A DNA stretch of 64,000 nucleotides from Streptomyces sp. NBC_01481 (GTDB lineage Bacteria; Actinomycetota; Actinomycetes; Streptomycetales; Streptomycetaceae). Where the stretch lies: assembly GCF_026339995.1 (NCBI RefSeq), contig NZ_JAPEPT010000002.1, forward strand, positions 235,001-299,000, in the 5' to 3' direction. The notes under the pieces are model-generated. The model ran no database searches. It worked only from the letters and a program-made list of their open reading frames with translations, and was not told the origin of the DNA. Below are positions 63,988-64,000 of the stretch, piece by piece (the stretch's first letter is position 1; every line of letters begins with the position of its first letter). The position numbers and the translations under genes are program-made.

Positions 63988-64000
63988 CTGTGCCTCGTTC

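Overview
The window is high-GC actinobacterial chromosome, almost certainly Streptomyces core. Evidence for this: third codon positions are nearly all G/C, GTG starts and leaderless-looking promoters are common, and it carries a Streptomyces-type 16S leader, the sigE-cseABC envelope-stress operon, Lsr2, actinobacterial ClpC and DisA. From memory, unchecked, the gene order matches the S. coelicolor SCO3334 to SCO3403 region. No prophage, insertion sequence or CRISPR array was seen; accessory-looking material is limited to intergenic repeats and two decayed genes.

Layout. 1-760: the 5' end of a 16S rRNA gene (minus strand) with its leader and a set of promoters. 758-1948: trpS behind a tandem-Trp leader peptide and a four-segment attenuator, its promoter back to back with the outermost rRNA promoter. 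2-5 kb: proC, a lipoprotein L,D-transpeptidase, and a divergent ECF sigma factor with a membrane partner. 5.1-9.1 kb: a 248-bp inverted-repeat element, an ABC-2 exporter with a probable operator, and small membrane, methyltransferase and SH3 proteins. 9.3-17 kb: a PQQ-repeat Ser/Thr kinase, ilvD, a TetR regulator, a sugar isomerase-like protein, Ppx/GppA, and a Cys-rich protein. 17-24 kb: an unusual sigma-like/zinc-finger/membrane/BACON-like fusion, radA, disA, mutY. 23.9-27.2 kb: sigE-cseA-cseB-cseC. 27-33 kb: an MFS exporter with a divergent TetR and a long inverted-repeat operator, an M23 peptidase, and a DacB carboxypeptidase. 32.6-38.5 kb: clpC, a primase/polymerase-like protein overlapping lsr2 tail to tail, an N-acetylglutamate synthase-like protein, BlaI, and small proteins. 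38.8-44.3 kb: a tightly overlapping DUF2520-panC-nadB-nadC-coaX operon making pantothenate, NAD and CoA precursors. 44.4-49.8 kb: a DnaA-box cluster, a PLP aldolase, a truncated regulator, an OB/SPFH membrane pair, a TmrB-like pseudogene, and a two-component system. 49.9-52.1 kb: a NDUFAF7/MidA-like methyltransferase next to an orphan NuoD. 53.2-56.9 kb: an osmoprotectant ABC importer. 57-64 kb: the folate genes folE, folP, an NTF2-like gene, folB and folK, interrupted by a divergent pair of an MprF-like aminoacyl-lipid synthase and a membrane-anchored esterase.

Themes. Many genes serve the cell envelope: the L,D-transpeptidase with its ECF module, SigE/Cse, the M23 peptidase, DacB, the MprF-like/esterase pair, and the SPFH protein. 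Others serve genome integrity (RadA, DisA, MutY, Lsr2) and cofactor supply (folate, NAD, pantothenate/CoA). The most promising leads for new biology are the NuoD/MidA-like pairing, the sigma-like/zinc-finger/BACON fusion, the NTF2-like protein translationally coupled to folP, and the aminoacyl-lipid synthase/esterase pair. The clearest regulatory find is the trpS attenuator.
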